The position numbers and the translations under genes are program-made. Below the pieces are notes generated by a model that did no database searches, was not told the origin of the DNA, and saw only the letters and a list, made by a program, of their open reading frames with translations. From Schoenoplectus triqueter (Eukaryota; Streptophyta; Magnoliopsida; Poales; Cyperaceae), in contig CAXKVV010000081.1 in NCBI GenBank assembly GCA_964058805.1, positions 682,001-746,000 of the forward strand: a stretch of DNA of 64,000 nt, given 5' to 3'. This document shows positions 24,545 through 36,557 of the stretch, piece after piece; the first letter of the stretch is position 1, and each line of letters begins with the position of its first letter.

Positions 24545-24821
24545 TAGAGATGGTAATTAAGCGGGTCGGATCGGGTTGGATTGAGTTCAGATGGGTCCGA
24601 TTTGGTCAGTCTGTTCTTTTGAAAGAAATTAGAACAGATCGGATCAGATTAATTTATATATTAAATTTTTTTTCAGATCTTTGATTGATTTTGATTGAAC
24701 TATAAATTATTTAATCTCAGCTCAGATTAAGTTTATTTTTTTAAAAAATTAAATCGAGTCAAATTCAGATCCGAACGAATTAGATAAATTTTTCGGATCC
24801 GATCAGATTTTACGAACTCTA
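24545..24821. mobile_element. hAT-type MITE, 277 bp
   Basis: Starts TAGAGATGGTAATTAAGCGG and ends AACTCTA. The 8-bp flanks ACCGTGCT (24537-24544) and CCCGTGCT (24822-24829) match at 7 of 8 positions. GGGTCGGATCGGG-type motifs fill the left part and GGATCCGATC the right. An older member of the GC-motif hAT MITEs. Confidence 0.7.
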
Positions 24822-24829
24822 CCCGTGCT

Positions 24830-26035
24830 CAAGAATTTACCAGCACAAGGAATATAAATTATATTGATCCCGCCGTATTATATGACAAATATTCTCATTT
24901 CGTACTCCATAACTTGAAGGTCAAGTCAAGGTCCTCAAGGACCAAAATATAACGAGTCCATTTTGAGGCCTAGCAAAAATAATAATATATCTTAAATGCG
25001 CTAGGATCCGGTGTACGGCCCTTTTTTTTTTTTTTTAATTTAGAACTTTGTAGGATCGTTGCATTAAGTTATGGACTTATGGGACTTGCATTTTATTAGA
25101 ATCCTCCAAGAAGTTTATATAAGAATAAGAGTAGAGTTTTAATATCATAAGTTTTGTGTGTAATAAAATATTATTTATTTATTTTTTAATCTATATTTAA
25201 AAATTTAAAATTTAAAATTTAAATCTAAATATTTGATCTTATTAATTTTTATGATAAATGTATGCTTCAAAATTTTTATGATTTTTAAAGTTCATTTGAT
25301 ACTAGAACAAATGAGAACAAAATAAATGCATAAAAATTAATCAATCATAATTAATTAGATTCATTCACGTTATTATCGATGTTAATTCTATAAAATAGTT
25401 GTGTTTTTGTTCCCAAACTGCGTCTGTGAACTATTGGTAAAAAAATGGCGACATTTTACTTCAGATGAAATTTTAAAAATAAATAATGGCTAAAGGTACA
25501 CATGCAGGCATCATTTTATTATTAGAATATAGACGACCCGATGGTTCAATTAATGTATCAAACAGTGTTTAAAAACAGTCTGGTTAAATCTAATGATATA
25601 AACTTTTTCCAAATAAATGAAGTTCAAATTTAGGAAATATGAAGATGGAAAAAGACGAGAACCTCAAAATGAGCCTATTTCAAATAAAACTACAGACCAA
25701 TTAGAGTCTTTTGTTTTTATAAAGGATCGGTTGACAATGAGTTATTTTTGTTGTATTAAATACTTTTTTATTTATTTGACGATTTGTAAATGGATTGCTG
25801 AGCATAACATATATTGTTCATTCTCTTAGCAATGCTCTTGTGTTAGAGATCAAAGTTTTTGAATTTGTTAGATTTGACAGCCTATTTGTAATGTAAGAGA
25901 CTGAGTTCTATATTTGTATTTGTTTGTTATTGTGAATCGGCTCAATCTCAATTATTTAGAGATTAACGGTTTTAGAGACAAATATTTTAGGCTGAAGTCT
26001 ATTACATTGCGAATCTTTTTATTTGATCTTTCCTT
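24830..26035. other. Intergenic, nothing recognised
   Basis: AT-rich and non-coding as far as I can see. A T-run lies at about 25021-25036. Confidence 0.4.
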
Positions 26036-26267
26036 TTTCTTCTCGTTACTATTATTATAGATTTATTATATATGTGAGAATTGAATTGAATTAACCACAT
26101 GTTAGAAGCTGATTATAGAAGTAAATGTGCTAGTAGTATACTTGTTGCATGTTTCTTCTCGTTACTATTATTATAGATTTATTATATATGTAAGAATTGA
26201 ATTGAATTAACCACATGTTAGAAGCTGATTATAGAAGTAAATGTGCTAGTAGTATACTTGTTGCATG
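26036..26267 (+). repeat. Tandem duplication of a 116-bp unit
   Basis: Units 26036-26151 and 26152-26267 both start TTTCTTCTCGTTACTATTAT and end near TTGTTGCATG. They differ at about one position, so the duplication is recent. Non-coding. Confidence 0.9.
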
Positions 26268-29087
26268 TGGATTTGCAGAGTATGTGAACTCGATCATGAT
26301 AATTAGTTATAGTAGATAGTCCAATTGTGGAATCGAATCTTCTATTATTTTGAAAGGGATAACAGGACTCTACTATTCCAATGGTCCCTGCCAGATGAAA
26401 ATTCAACGGATTGGATTGATTTATTTTCTCTCTCCTCTCCCACTTTCTCTCACCTCGGAATATATCTGATGCGTTGATTTTTGATCCGACAGAAGCAGTC
26501 GGTATAATAGAATCCTGCTATTCGGTTTCATCCAATTGTAAGTGACTGAATTTATGAGAGAGTTCAGTACAATTTCATAGTTTAATACTCCGCTTCTAAT
26601 TTTCTTGGGATCAATTTGGATCTTTGGATTCTGAGAGGAAATTAGAATCTTTTTTACGTATAGTGTATAGGGTGTTAGCAAGGCGGAGCTAGAACATGTA
26701 ACATTTTCAGATGGGACATAATCTAACAATAAGCTTAACTTACAGTTATTTTTTAACATTTTTTTTTTCTGAAAAAGCATACACAGAGAAGCTTATTTTG
26801 ATTTTTTTTTTGAGTCAGAGGTAGGCAAGTGTCCACCTCTAGCTTTATGTGGCTCCACTCCCGTGTCAGTTAAAGTTTTTTAATCATTTATTTTTGGGCC
26901 ATTCTTCTGCTGAACAAAATTTTTGTATAGTTATTGGATTTAGATAAATCACAACCATCAATCTAAATTTTCTCTTTTGTTTTTAGTATAAAATTATATC
27001 CATAGTAGAATTAGCTGTTAGTTCATTGTCATGTTTATAATATAAGTGTAGATAATAAACATTTTCATTAGTTAACTGAGCAATGGTATTATTCAAGTAA
27101 GGAAAATATTTTTTTCACTAATTTATTGGATAGAAATGCGGACAACATATATCGTATATATTATCTTAAAATAATTGTTATGCAACAACAAATTTTATAT
27201 AATTAGCAATTCATTTTTTTTAAAGATAACAATTCCGATAGTATAATGTTATTGTAAAGATAACAATTCCTAAGAAACAAATTGAAGAGTCCAAGCTAGA
27301 GAACATTCCTAGTAGTAAATAGAACTTCAATTCCATCCCTCTTCAAACAAACATTGTGGAAACCAGAATACCAAAACTGCGAGTGCCACATGAGGAGCGA
27401 TCAAAGCTGAATGAGGTCCGTTTTAAAAACAAAAAAATACAATTGAAGTCTTAATTATAAGGATAGAACCTGCAAATTATACATTGCATTAAAAGCTTGG
27501 TTTCCAGAATTTTCATACCAATTTTTCAATAAAAAAAATCAGAATTTATACGTTTCCATGGCACTTGTGCATTTGATCGAAGTAGTCAACATTTGAGAAT
27601 TGGGATGCCATGTTGATAAAATTACTTCCAAGTTCTAAGAAGATGATCTGGAGCTCATCCTAAATAAAACTCAGGGCCTCTTATTATATATGTAACAAAA
27701 TCTTGAATGGGGATCCGATTTGATCCGTCAATTTTCAGTGGCTTAGCAATTCAATCCATTAATTTCACATGATAGTTGTCACATAGTCAGGCTCCTCCCC
27801 AAAGGCACTGCCGCACTGCACTCTTTGAATTTTGACACGTTGCTAAACGTGGATCCGATGTTTGAAAGAAAAAAAAAATATTTATGGCCCCACTTCAAAA
27901 TATAGAACGAACTCATGTAAGCATATTTCTTGGTTGCATTGCCCCACTATCATCTATGATAAATACTGGGTTTAAGAATGTATTTTAAAATTCCTTTTAA
28001 GCTGCTTCTAGAAAAAAAATGATGTACAATGGTCGGTTTTATAATATATGGTTATTGCCATTTTAAATTTTTTAATAGATGGTTTCTGATTTTTCCAAGA
28101 CAATAAATAAATTTTGATAAAGTATTAATTTACTTTATTTTTCTCGGTTCAGGTTGTATTTCTCCATGCCTCCATGGTTTTCTGACTTCTGATTATTATT
28201 CTGTCTTTTCCATGCCTCCACGGCACTTAGTTTTGAAGTATATATTGATTATTAGACCCTATGAAACGATCAGTTTTCTTTTCTGATTGGAATGTGCCAC
28301 ACCTTCCTGGGCCGTTGGCTGCAACCTGCAGTAACACTACACAAAATCTAGATGTTTTTGATAGTTTATTCTGTAATTTTCACCCCCAGCGTTGGTCCCA
28401 ATCAACTCATCTTTGGGGCCTTAGTTCAGTTCTATTACTTAAATTATCTTTTTCAACAGACCTAATACGAATCTCGACATTGTTTTATGTTTCTTTCGTT
28501 TCATATCTACAGCAGATTATTAGAAAATGCTCATCCCTGATTCACAAAAGGCATCTCACTTCTTTAGTTCTTTGTATCGGTTTTATTTAAAGAGAAAAAC
28601 CTGAATACCTATAATTAGGTCCGTTATTGACTAATGTTTTTTAAGCATTCACCTCAACTGTTAACCACAGTCGCACTAAGGAATCAGACGGATTGAATTT
28701 GGCAACTACAAGCAAACCTAAAACTATAATCCACAAAATGATCAAACCTATCGCTATCAATTATGAGTATCCACCTTGAATTAGAGAACTTCACCAGTAC
28801 CAAATAAAACGGTCCTATCTTCTGCGACTGTGGATTATAGTGTTTTTTTTTTTTTTGAGATTTCATTTACATGAATCTTAACATGATCGGACAGCCTCCG
28901 AGTTACTTTGCACGGTACTACACAACAGAGTATATAAAAAGTACCTCAAAATCAAGCACATTACTTGCAATACAAAATAGTATCTCAAGTTTCACAATCT
29001 AACAGATATGAAAATTACAAACCTGGCCTCAAAAATTATTGAATTTTCTCTCTATCCCTCAAATAATGAAAAAGATGCCAACAATGA
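26268..29087. other. Intergenic, nothing recognised
   Basis: An open frame of 109 codons at 28261-28590 resembles nothing I know. The remainder has no gene signal. The end adjoins the 3' flank of the SnoaL/UVR gene. Confidence 0.4.
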
Positions 29088-30218
29088 TTATTCATCGATA
29101 TGTGAGGCATGGTGAATACAAATGTACCACCGCCCATCAACCTTCTCAAATACATTAGTTGCCACCTGCCTCCCCCAGCTACTGCTACCTTTTGTTTTCA
29201 CCACCTCCATACAGGTCACATAACCCAAATTGCCCCTCACATGAACCTCCACATTTTTCAAATCAATCAGCAGCGGGAACTCATAATCTGAACCACAAAC
29301 AAACTCCCAACTGCCCATAACCATCTCATAACCGTCAATCCTACCAGCTGATGGGTGCACCACATAGACATGGTCCCCTTTGGCCCAGATGGAGTGCATG
29401 GTCACTAGGTCTCCATTTTTGAACGCATTGTAGAACCGAGCATTTGCTGCCAGTACTGATGCTTGGCTGTCTTCTTGTAGAAGGCGGAGTTGGTCCCGAA
29501 TTTTGGCTGCACGCGCATAGTCTTCATCTCTGATGGCCACTTCTAAGTCCTGTTTGAGGGACTGTTCATCTAAAAATGCCATTTCTAGACTAGGACTTGG
29601 GTTTGAGTTTCCCTCAGTATTACTGCTTTTTACTCTGATGGGTTGGTACTTGAATTTGCTGGTGGTAGGCTTTTGAAGCCCTAAACTGAAACAAGAAGTT
29701 TTATGAGTAAAGATACTGATTTTGTTTTGCAATTAATTGAAATAGAATACCATGAGGAATAGGGTTTGCTATTTACTGACCAGGCAACAAGAAATATGTA
29801 CTGGTACAAACCTCAAACCAACAAGGCAACAAACACATGATTTTTTTTGTGTTAAAATGAGGCCCAATAGAACAATTGTTGTTAAAAATCAAAGTCGGAG
29901 ATTTGAATATTAGAACGAGAAGAAGCAACAGCTCGAATAGCATCCACAACCCCAAATATGTAAAACGCAGGATATGGCGCATAAACACCGACTAATTAGG
30001 ATGAACACCTTTATACATGTCACAGATAAATTAAAAGAGCTTTTCTTGCCTAGTGAAACTCACAGGGTCAATTTGGGATCAGCTTGACTCGCTCCTCTGT
30101 TAAATTGAGGAAAGAAACGGAGCTGAGAGGAGCACCGAACGAAACTCGAAGAGGCGGAGCGAGACGGCTTCACTCGAGTCGTCGCAGTACTCCGCAACAC
30201 TTTCGCTGCAGTCTCCAT
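29088..30218 (-). CDS. Plastid-type UVR motif + NTF2/SnoaL-like protein
   Basis: Two exons, 30218-30064 and 29685-29088, join in frame (phase 2, donor CCCT|GTGAGT, acceptor TTTCAG) to 250 aa. The start lies in GCCATGGAG. Residues 1-45 are rich in Ser, Arg and Thr with few acids, like a chloroplast transit peptide. A UVR-type helix pair (DLEVAIRDEDYARAAKIRDQ, about 98-117) is followed by an NTF2/SnoaL-like cone domain (about 130-247) with RFYNAFKNGDL, SIWAKGD, VHPSAGRIDGY, NLGYVTCMEVV and RWYICIHHAS. Plants have a conserved family of this layout, annotated only as NTF2 family protein. The biochemical role is unknown. UVR motifs mediate protein contacts in UvrB/UvrC and Clp adaptors. An alternative start at 29732 lies in the intron. 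Confidence 0.9.
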
Positions 30219-32286
30219 GGCTGAATCCCCTCCTCCCAATCCACAACCAGTGTTAGAACCAGAGAAAAGGAAAAGTCAAGATGCGAGGACAGTGCCCCCT
30301 CCTCTATTTTTTTAATTTATTTTTTGGATATTTTTTAAGGCCGGGCCTACAAGAGGTCGTCACGTTTCTCTCGTTTTGAGCCACCAAGGAAACTGGGTTG
30401 CGGCCCAAGGATTTGAAATGTGGTATCTCGCTGTTTTTCAGTGAAAACGGCTGAAAGCTGGGGCGTATTGTCCATTTCGAAGCTCAAGATATACAAGTCA
30501 GCTGTTGAAATTCTTTTGTATGTAATATAGACATTTCTACTTGTCACACTATAAAAGAATATTTAATAATTAGAAATTATCGTGTCAGAAAATTATTAAT
30601 TACATAGGTAGAATTATTATGAAATTAATATGTAGAAAATAATTGAATTGTTGATAGCATAATAATATTTTTTTCGACAATTATAGAGATGAAAATGCTC
30701 TAAATGAGATCACGTCTTTACAATTATTATTGCAAGTCTCATGTAAGAATTAATAAATAATTTACACGCATGACGATTATTTCCTTGTATATGTTTTTAA
30801 TTTCTTATATTGGTCTTCAGTTACTCTTACCCTTCATTTTCAGCCATCAGAGAGGTACTATAATGCATGTATACCGTACACTGTTTTGCTTGGACTATGT
30901 TACACCGTGGTCATATCACGAACAATGCTGATACAATCGAAGAACTAACGTATAACAAATTGAGATAGCACAATATTCCAATCTTGTTACCAGCTTTTTG
31001 AAAAGGTATTTGTCAGGCCATGTAATTCAGCAATGTCATACATTCATACTGATTCTGCTGGTTAATAAATGTCAAAAGTGCTGTGGGGAGTGGGGACTCG
31101 CCAAGAAACTGCAGAGAGGCACATGGCAAAATTTACCAAAATTTAGGTGTTCGGTTCCTCTCCAATTTCATGCACATAATATTTTATTAGAGCCTTTGGA
31201 TGACCCAAGAGTAAGGGAGCAAACTATTTATTTTGGATCTGATCTCAAAATGCATATATTATGTCGCATTACCATATGTGTAGAAATTTTAATAGATTGA
31301 ATTAGGTACAATTCACATATTAAGGAAATATTTATTTGTAAAAGCAAATAATTAATTTCTAGCCATTTCAATAAATTTGGTTATAATTAATGATGACCAT
31401 ATTAAAAATGCTTGACGGTCTTGACACATCGTATATAATTATTTATTTTGACAATCAATTTTGTATAAATTCAAACAACAACTTAAAAATGATGAAAAAA
31501 TTATAAATATATTTTTAAACTTATGGATTGATTGTATTTCAAATTTATACAATTTAAGTGTCATTTGATATTCCAACAAAAATATTAAGATCATCATACA
31601 ATTTTAATGTCCTTTGGTGAAATAACAAATTACATTCAAATTGTACCAAATTTTAAACATAATCAATCCATAATTTTAAGAATATTGTTGTAAAGTTTTT
31701 ATCATTTTATTTTTTTTTAGAAATTTATATGAATTTGGTTATCGGGATTGTCAAAATAAATAGTTGTTGCGGGTCCTCACCCATTATATAATTGCTCTTT
31801 ATATGAAATCAATATAATAAATCAAATTGTGGAGCTTGTTTTCAGTTTAAATCAAATAAAAAGATATGTAATTTTATCTTCATACATAGTTATATATGTG
31901 AATCTATCTTTGAATTTTTTATATGTCCAAAAATTATATTTTTATTTGTTTAATAATTTGGGATTCAAATAAGCTTTAATCTACGATTTCTATCATGAAA
32001 TTCATGAGTTACATTCAGCTGAAGAGGAACGGAACCCAATTTTTTACTCCTACGGTTTCCATGAATTTACAAAGAACCCAATTTTATTTCAAGGTGCCAC
32101 TGCCATGAATGGGCCCAAATGCCCAATAGCCTTTTTCAGATCAACAAGGGCATATTTGTCCTGTTCCATCCAGCTCCGAGCCTTTAGACTCTTCCTAGGC
32201 GTGCAACAAGTTCTAACTTTGGGAATTCATATTGGACCGCACGGTCGGTGCCTCTACCCTCTAGGCTCTACACACAATCTGAATTC
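30219..32286. other. Intergenic; contains a palindromic MITE near 31425-31770
   Basis: Upstream flank of the SnoaL/UVR gene. Between about 31425 and 31770 an inverted repeat is visible: ttattttgacaatcaatttt on the left mirrors gggattgtcaaaataaatag on the right. It is a distant relative of the family at 33000. No gene was found, and no SMXL coding remnant despite the duplicated upstream block that starts at 32290. Confidence 0.5.
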
Positions 32287-32289
32287 TGA

Positions 32290-32411
32290 AGGATAAATGG
32301 AGCTCAGTGAGCGTGCGAACAAAAGAGAGCATCTCTGATGAGTGACGAGTGGTTTTGGTTTAATTTTCCTGAGGCAGTTGCCCCACTTTTATAGTTTGTT
32401 TTTTTCTTGTG
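32290..32411 (-). repeat. Relic of duplicated SMXL upstream region (block P')
   Basis: Positions 32345-32411 (GAGTGGTTTTGGTTTAA, then TGAGGCAGTTGCCC) align with 48482-48545 (GAGTGGTTTCGGTTTAA, then TGAGGGCAGGTTGCCC), which lies about 100 bp upstream of the SMXL start codon. Weaker similarity extends toward the start codon side (AAATGGAGCT against AAATGGAACT). Orientation is the same. It is the first of three co-linear blocks. Confidence 0.65.
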
Positions 32412-32991
32412 AGGTATTTGCATGTGGCATCTCCTGGATGTTCGTAAACGATTAAGTGAATGAACGCAGTTACGTCTTTGATAGTTTATGATTTTACTGT
32501 AAAAAGTTATAGGTAGAAAAAAGATTTTCTATCTATCGAGTTTTTAGTGATGGATAATGTCGAACTCAAATCGAAAAATTTGTTTACTAAAACTATAACT
32601 CAGGATTCGTTCCGACAAAATAGTTCTCATTTTAATAATTAATAATATAAAAAACATATAAATTTGAACATAGTTTTTTTTTAAATAATAAAGATGTACA
32701 TAATAATATAATTAATTATAAAAATCTTTAAAGTTTAATACTAAAAATGATCGTGTTAAGAGTTAAATTTCACCTCAAGTATATTTTTATACCTAATAAA
32801 TTTAGAGGTTAGATTAGTAAAAATTTGGTTCGAAAATATTATTTTCCAAAATTCAGAAATTCAGCTGAATCCGGAGAATACATGTACATCCGCCTCTAAT
32901 TTTCCACGTAGCCCCCAATTTTTGTGAGTCATGACTCATGAGATCGAGAGAATGTTCGGAGCCCACACGATATTTAGATTTTTACACTAAG

Positions 32992-33313
32992 AGGAGGGAT
33001 CCTTGACAATTGGTTATTTTGACAATCTTACTAATAGACTTTTAAATAAATAGAAAAAATATCAATTTTTTTTAACTTATAGATTGATAATGATTCAAGT
33101 TTCATGCAATTTTATTATCGTTTGATAATCCATCAAACATCGTTAAATTAGAACCATTATAAAAGAACATATTAATTATCGTTTGAAACACTGTATAAAT
33201 AAAAGAACATATTAATATATTTTTTCTATTTTTATTTTTTTTTTATATTTATTTAAAAATTTATTGTCAAAATTATTAAAATAAAATAACTCATTGCCAA
33301 GAGATCCTTCCCA
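32992..33313. repeat. Palindromic MITE, GGGATCCTTGATAATG family (copy 2)
   Basis: Left end GGAGGGATCCTTGACAATTG, right end inverted (GCCAAGAGATCCTTCCC). The centre contains TTATCGTTTGATAATCCATC. About 320 bp, non-coding. Confidence 0.7.
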
Positions 33314-34283
33314 ATCCCTTTAGACTAATGCTCAGGAGGAGGGCAACAGATCATAATAGCTGCAGGACATTTTGTGGACCGTTCGATTCACTATTCGAAT
33401 GAATGGAGAGTCATCTAATTAGTTCCTTTTTTTGTCTCGCTTTTTCCCCTCGATTGCTTATGTTGTGTGAGATATGTACCTAATCGTGTGGCTTGCACTT
33501 TTGCGAGCTGAAATGGGTCGGCTGTAGTGGTGTACTGGTGTGCAAGCAAATTTGTGGTTTTGAACTAAAAAAATAAATTTTAAACTATTTAGTTTAATTT
33601 TTCAGTTTAAAAAGTTTTAATTTAGTTAAAAATTTTATCTAATTTAATTTTTATTCTTTGATTCAGTTTATATTTTTCTAAATTGAATAAACCAAATAGT
33701 ACAAAATTTATCAAACAAATTTATTTTACTTAAAATAAAGAAAAATAATTTTGGTTTAACCAAATAAACCGAATAAAATTTTTATTTATTTATTTTTCAG
33801 TTTATTTAGTTGCTATTTTTATAAATTTAGTTTGATACATAATTTGTTAAACTGAATAAAATTTCAAATATATAAATTTATTTTGATTTGAACTAAACCG
33901 ACTGATTACACACTCCGCTGCTCCGGTGCGGTCCACAGCCCTCTATTTGCCTTTCGTGAGGTTCTGTGGCTTCTGCGGTGGATGAATTAGTGTCGCCTTC
34001 TGTGTCTTACAAAAATTTAATAAAAAACCTGCGGAACATCTGAGCTCCAATGGATGCTCTAAAACTTCCTCAGTAAAATATATTATATATCCTCATGTTT
34101 TTTTTTATTACATAGGACTTAATGTTTTTATAATTCTTTCGCTTCCTAAGCATATAAATATGAACTGTTAACATTAAAATAAAATACAGGTTGCGTTCTG
34201 ATGTCCGTCGTAGTGTAGACCATTCATTCATTTTATTCTTTTTCTTCGAATATCGGTATAACTTTGAAAAAAAATGCTATCTG
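33314..34283. other. Intergenic, nothing recognised
   Basis: AT-rich. An inverted-repeat feel around 33560-33890 (AAATAAATTTTAAACT-type arms) suggests another old MITE, not delimited. No gene. Confidence 0.35.
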
Positions 34284-34291
34284 TACTGGTT

Positions 34292-36549
34292 TAGTGATTT
34301 GCCGGCGGGTACCGCGGGTACGGGCCGGGTACATCCGCGGCGGGTAGGGCGGGCACGGGTACAGCGGGTAGACGGGTACGGCGGGCACGGGTAGATGCAT
34401 TTTTTTTTCAAAACCGTACCCTATCCGTCTCATACCTATGCCCGTCGCGGGTACACGGGTACAGATACGGGAGTACTCGGGTACACGGGGCGGGTCCAAG
34501 GGTAGGGCAGGTACAGGGGTACTCGACTACTCGGGAACGGGAACCGTTATAACGGTTTCTGAACCGTTATAACGATTTATTGAACCGTTATAACAATTTC
34601 TGAACCGTTATAACGATTTATGAACCGTTATAACGTTTCAGAAACCGTTATAATGGTTCAGAAACTATTTTGGTAGACAGGTACAAGATTATTTTTTTTT
34701 GCTATTTTTGTTTTACAAATATATTTTTTATTTTGGAATGTCGTAAAATCTGAATAATATCATTTTGGCTAAGTACAAATCTAAACGTTCATTTTTTTCA
34801 ATTATTTTAAAAATAATAGATTAAATTAAAAAATAGATAAAAAAATAAAAATGAACATTTAAAAATCAAATAATTTAAAATGAACGTTTAAAATATAAAT
34901 AAAAAAATCTTAAATCAATTAATTTAAAAAGTAAAATATAAATAAAAATTTATCAAATCAATTACTTTAAAAATAATTTTGAATTATTTTAAAAAAATAG
35001 ATTAAAAAATAAAAATTACCCTCCTCTTTTTATTCCGGACTTGGGACTGACTATGTAAGATAACATAGGCGGAGTTCTAACTTTTTTTTGTTAGTAGTTT
35101 TCTTTAAAATGAAGAATTTTAAAACTAATTGAAATGTTTAGAAATTTATAATTTAAAAAATAGCCATAAAAATTAAAGGAGGTTAGAGATTAATACCGAC
35201 ATTGCCTTCTACCTATCTAATAGTTCACATTCATGTACCATTGTTCACTCTCTTCCGCACCATCTGAATCCGAATTATAACCCGGCCGTGGCTCAGTACC
35301 GCTTTCTTCAGTCTCGACTTCGGATGATTGTGGTTGATCTCTATATTGATTGCGCTCATCAACATCAATCCAATCTTTCAAGCACACAAGTCTCTCAAAA
35401 ATATATGCACCCAACTTACTACGTTTATCGGAGAGAATCCTGTTCGCCGAACTAAAGTAACTTTCAGAAGGGACAGTTGACACGGGTACGACAAATACGT
35501 CACGGGCCATCATCGTCAGCGTTGGATAGCACCTTGCATTTCTCTTCCACCACGTCATGATGTCAATATTTTCATTTTCGTTGAGCATTGACATATAGCT
35601 CAATAACTCATTTGTGGATGTGTGCGGTGTGCTTTCCGATTGGAAATCAGCTAACAATCCATCACTGCTAGTGCTCATGAAAGTGAAACTATTAAAAAAA
35701 ATAATTAGTAGATAAATAATGTAGATATAATAAATAATGAATAAAATTTAATATAATAAATAATGAATAAAAATTAAAATCTAATCTATTCTAACAAATC
35801 TAATTACTTAACATTCAATAAATTTACCACAAACTAAATTTACTCTACAAAAAAAATTAATATAATATGAAATAAATATAACCTTTAAATCTCGCGGAAA
35901 AATCTTGCGGGAGACGCCGAATTTGGTAATTTCAATACCTTCGTAATCCCGTGATCATATTTTTATACTATATTTTTTGGAACAATAAATTTAAAAATTG
36001 AGAATAATATTATATTGAGAGAATAAAAGATTGAGAGATTGAGAGAATGTGAAAATGTTGAGAAATGAGAGGAAGAGGGGTGTATAAGTGTATTTATAGA
36101 GTTTTGATTTGATTGGAGGAAATAAATTTTGAAATTTATTAAAAAAAAATGCAGCGGGTACAGCGGGTTCAGCGAGTACGGGTATTGATTTGATGTGAAT
36201 CAGGGGGGAAATTTTTGAAAATTTTCAAAAATTATGAAATGTTATAACGATTTACTGAACCGTTATAACGTTTCAGCCAACTGTTATAACGATTCATAAA
36301 CCGTTATAACGGTTCAACCGTTATAATGGTTCATAAACCATGCAACGCAGTGTGATGGTGCGGGTACGTGGGTACGAGGGTGCGGGTACGCGGGTACGGG
36401 CACGGGTACACGGGTACGAATTGTACCTGGCCCTTCTCAAACCCGTAACTGTTTATCCGTCTACCTGCCTATACCCGGGCACAGATACAGATACCGCGGG
36501 TACCAGGCACGGGTACAGATTGTACCCGGCGGGTTTTAGCAAACCTCTA
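34292..36549. mobile_element. hAT transposon, 2258 bp, internally reduced, perfect TSD
   Basis: Begins TAGTGATTTGCCGGCGGG and ends GCAAACCTCTA. It is flanked by a perfect 8-bp duplication TACTGGTT (34284-34291 and 36550-36557). Both ends carry dense CGGGTA units followed inward by arrays of CCGTTATAAC units (about 34545-34660 and 36235-36335), plausible transposase-binding subterminal repeats. Between them is a minus-strand ORF for the hAT dimerisation domain only. The BED finger and most of the catalytic region are absent, so the copy is not autonomous. It shares termini with the 421-bp MITE at 19966-20386. Confidence 0.92.
35217..35678 (-). CDS. hAT transposase C-terminal (dimerisation) domain fragment
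   Basis: The 153-residue ORF carries ELLSYMSM, then WWKRNARCYPTLTMMARDVF, then PVSTVPSESYFSSANRIL and KRSKL (about 24-90), the conserved hAT family C-terminal dimerisation region. An acidic Ser/Glu-rich tail follows (about 112-153). A complete hAT transposase is about 600-800 aa. The upstream catalytic core and N-terminal zinc finger are not encoded between this ORF and the element's right terminus. It could be expressed as a small domain-only protein, but I see no evidence for that. Confidence 0.85.
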   Translation of the reverse strand: MSTSSDGLLADFQSESTPHTSTNELLSYMSMLNENENIDIMTWWKRNARCYPTLTMMARDVFVVPVSTVPSESYFSSANRILSDKRSKLGAYIFERLVCLKDWIDVDERNQYRDQPQSSEVETEESGTEPRPGYNSDSDGAEESEQWYMNVNY

Positions 36550-36557
36550 TACTGGTT

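Noticed and set aside
28261..28590. Plus-strand ORF of 109 codons
   Set aside because: No recognisable domain, no splice or neighbour support, and composition like the surrounding intergenic DNA. Kept only as a remark.
29685..29732. ATG at 29732 as start of the SnoaL/UVR protein
   Set aside because: It lies upstream of a clear acceptor (TTTCAG at 29688-29686). An exon 1 with a transit peptide and matching phase exists at 30218-30064.
30998..32286. Possible remains of a second SMXL gene next to the duplicated upstream block
   Set aside because: I read both strands for Clp-N, RGKT or EAR-region motifs and found none. If remnants exist they are beyond recognition by eye.
34191..34499. ORFs rich in Tyr-Pro, Arg-Thr and Gly on both strands
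   Set aside because: They are translations of the CGGGTA arrays in the hAT termini; similar ORFs appear at the other ends (for example 36340-36621).
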